Positions 5,216 to 5,266 of a DNA stretch of 5,266 nucleotides are shown in pieces (positions within the stretch are counted from its first letter, which is position 1; the number at the start of each line of letters is the position of its first letter). The position numbers and the translations under genes were made by a program. The notes under the pieces were generated by a model that did not search any database, was not told where the DNA came from, and saw only the letters and a program-made list of their open reading frames with translations. This DNA is from Clostridiales bacterium (GTDB lineage: Bacteria > Bacillota > Clostridia > Oscillospirales > Acutalibacteraceae): contig DXXH01000123.1 of assembly GCA_019416395.1 (NCBI GenBank), positions 1 through 5,266 on the forward strand, read 5' to 3'.

Positions 5216-5266
5216 GGCGGCATAGCTCAGTTGGCTAGAGCATTCGGTTCATACCCGAAGTGTCGA
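5216..5266 (+). tRNA. tRNA-Met (CAT), elongator type, partial at the window edge
   Basis: Bases 5216-5222 (ggcggca) form the acceptor 5' strand. The D arm is gctc (5225-5228) with gagc (5238-5241). The anticodon stem ttcgg (5243-5247) pairs with ccgaa (5255-5259) around loop ttcatac, with anticodon CAT at 5250-5252. The gene is cut in the T arm by the window end. The anticodon stem lacks the three consecutive G-C pairs typical of initiator tRNA, and the acceptor is the GGCGG form usual for elongator tRNA-Met. The lysidine-modified tRNA-Ile with a CAT gene anticodon is less likely, because its acceptor and anticodon stem usually differ. Confidence 0.92.

Overview
The window reads as chromosomal DNA of a moderately GC-rich bacterium, most likely from the Bacillota (Clostridia or Negativicutes). 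The evidence is consensus sigma-A-type promoters with 17-nt spacers, purine-rich ribosome binding sites, U-tract intrinsic terminators, and SerRS, IMP dehydrogenase and elongator tRNA-Met sequences that look like those of anaerobic gut Firmicutes. An Acidaminococcaceae-like host is a guess and cannot be settled from the sequence alone.

Layout. Positions 1-437 hold a 90-bp tandem repeat array: four good copies, one decayed copy, and probably more beyond the left edge. Positions 438-714 contain no gene. They hold a dense series of short hairpins, most with 3-nt loops, including a large nested hairpin that ends in a T-run and a 13-bp hairpin sequence present twice, the second copy directly before the serS ribosome binding site. 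serS (715-1992, +) follows and ends at a strong terminator. An MFS transporter gene (about 2215-3417, -) converges on it with its own terminator. A roughly 200-bp divergent intergenic region carries a recognisable promoter for each flanking gene, each overlapping a small repeat that could be an operator. guaB (3620-5089, +), IMP dehydrogenase, comes next. A perfect-consensus promoter then drives an elongator tRNA-Met gene, cut by the right edge after 51 nt.

The genes are three independent transcription units plus a tRNA unit: translation (serS, tRNA-Met), guanine nucleotide synthesis (guaB) and membrane transport (MFS). Nothing shows that they form a shared pathway. Most long reading frames on the opposite strand of serS and guaB are shadows of GC-biased codon use.

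The coding part is ordinary housekeeping sequence. The least explained part is the first 700 bp, with its two-level tandem repeat and hairpin-rich serS leader. I found no convincing evidence for a new defence, mobile or biosynthetic system.
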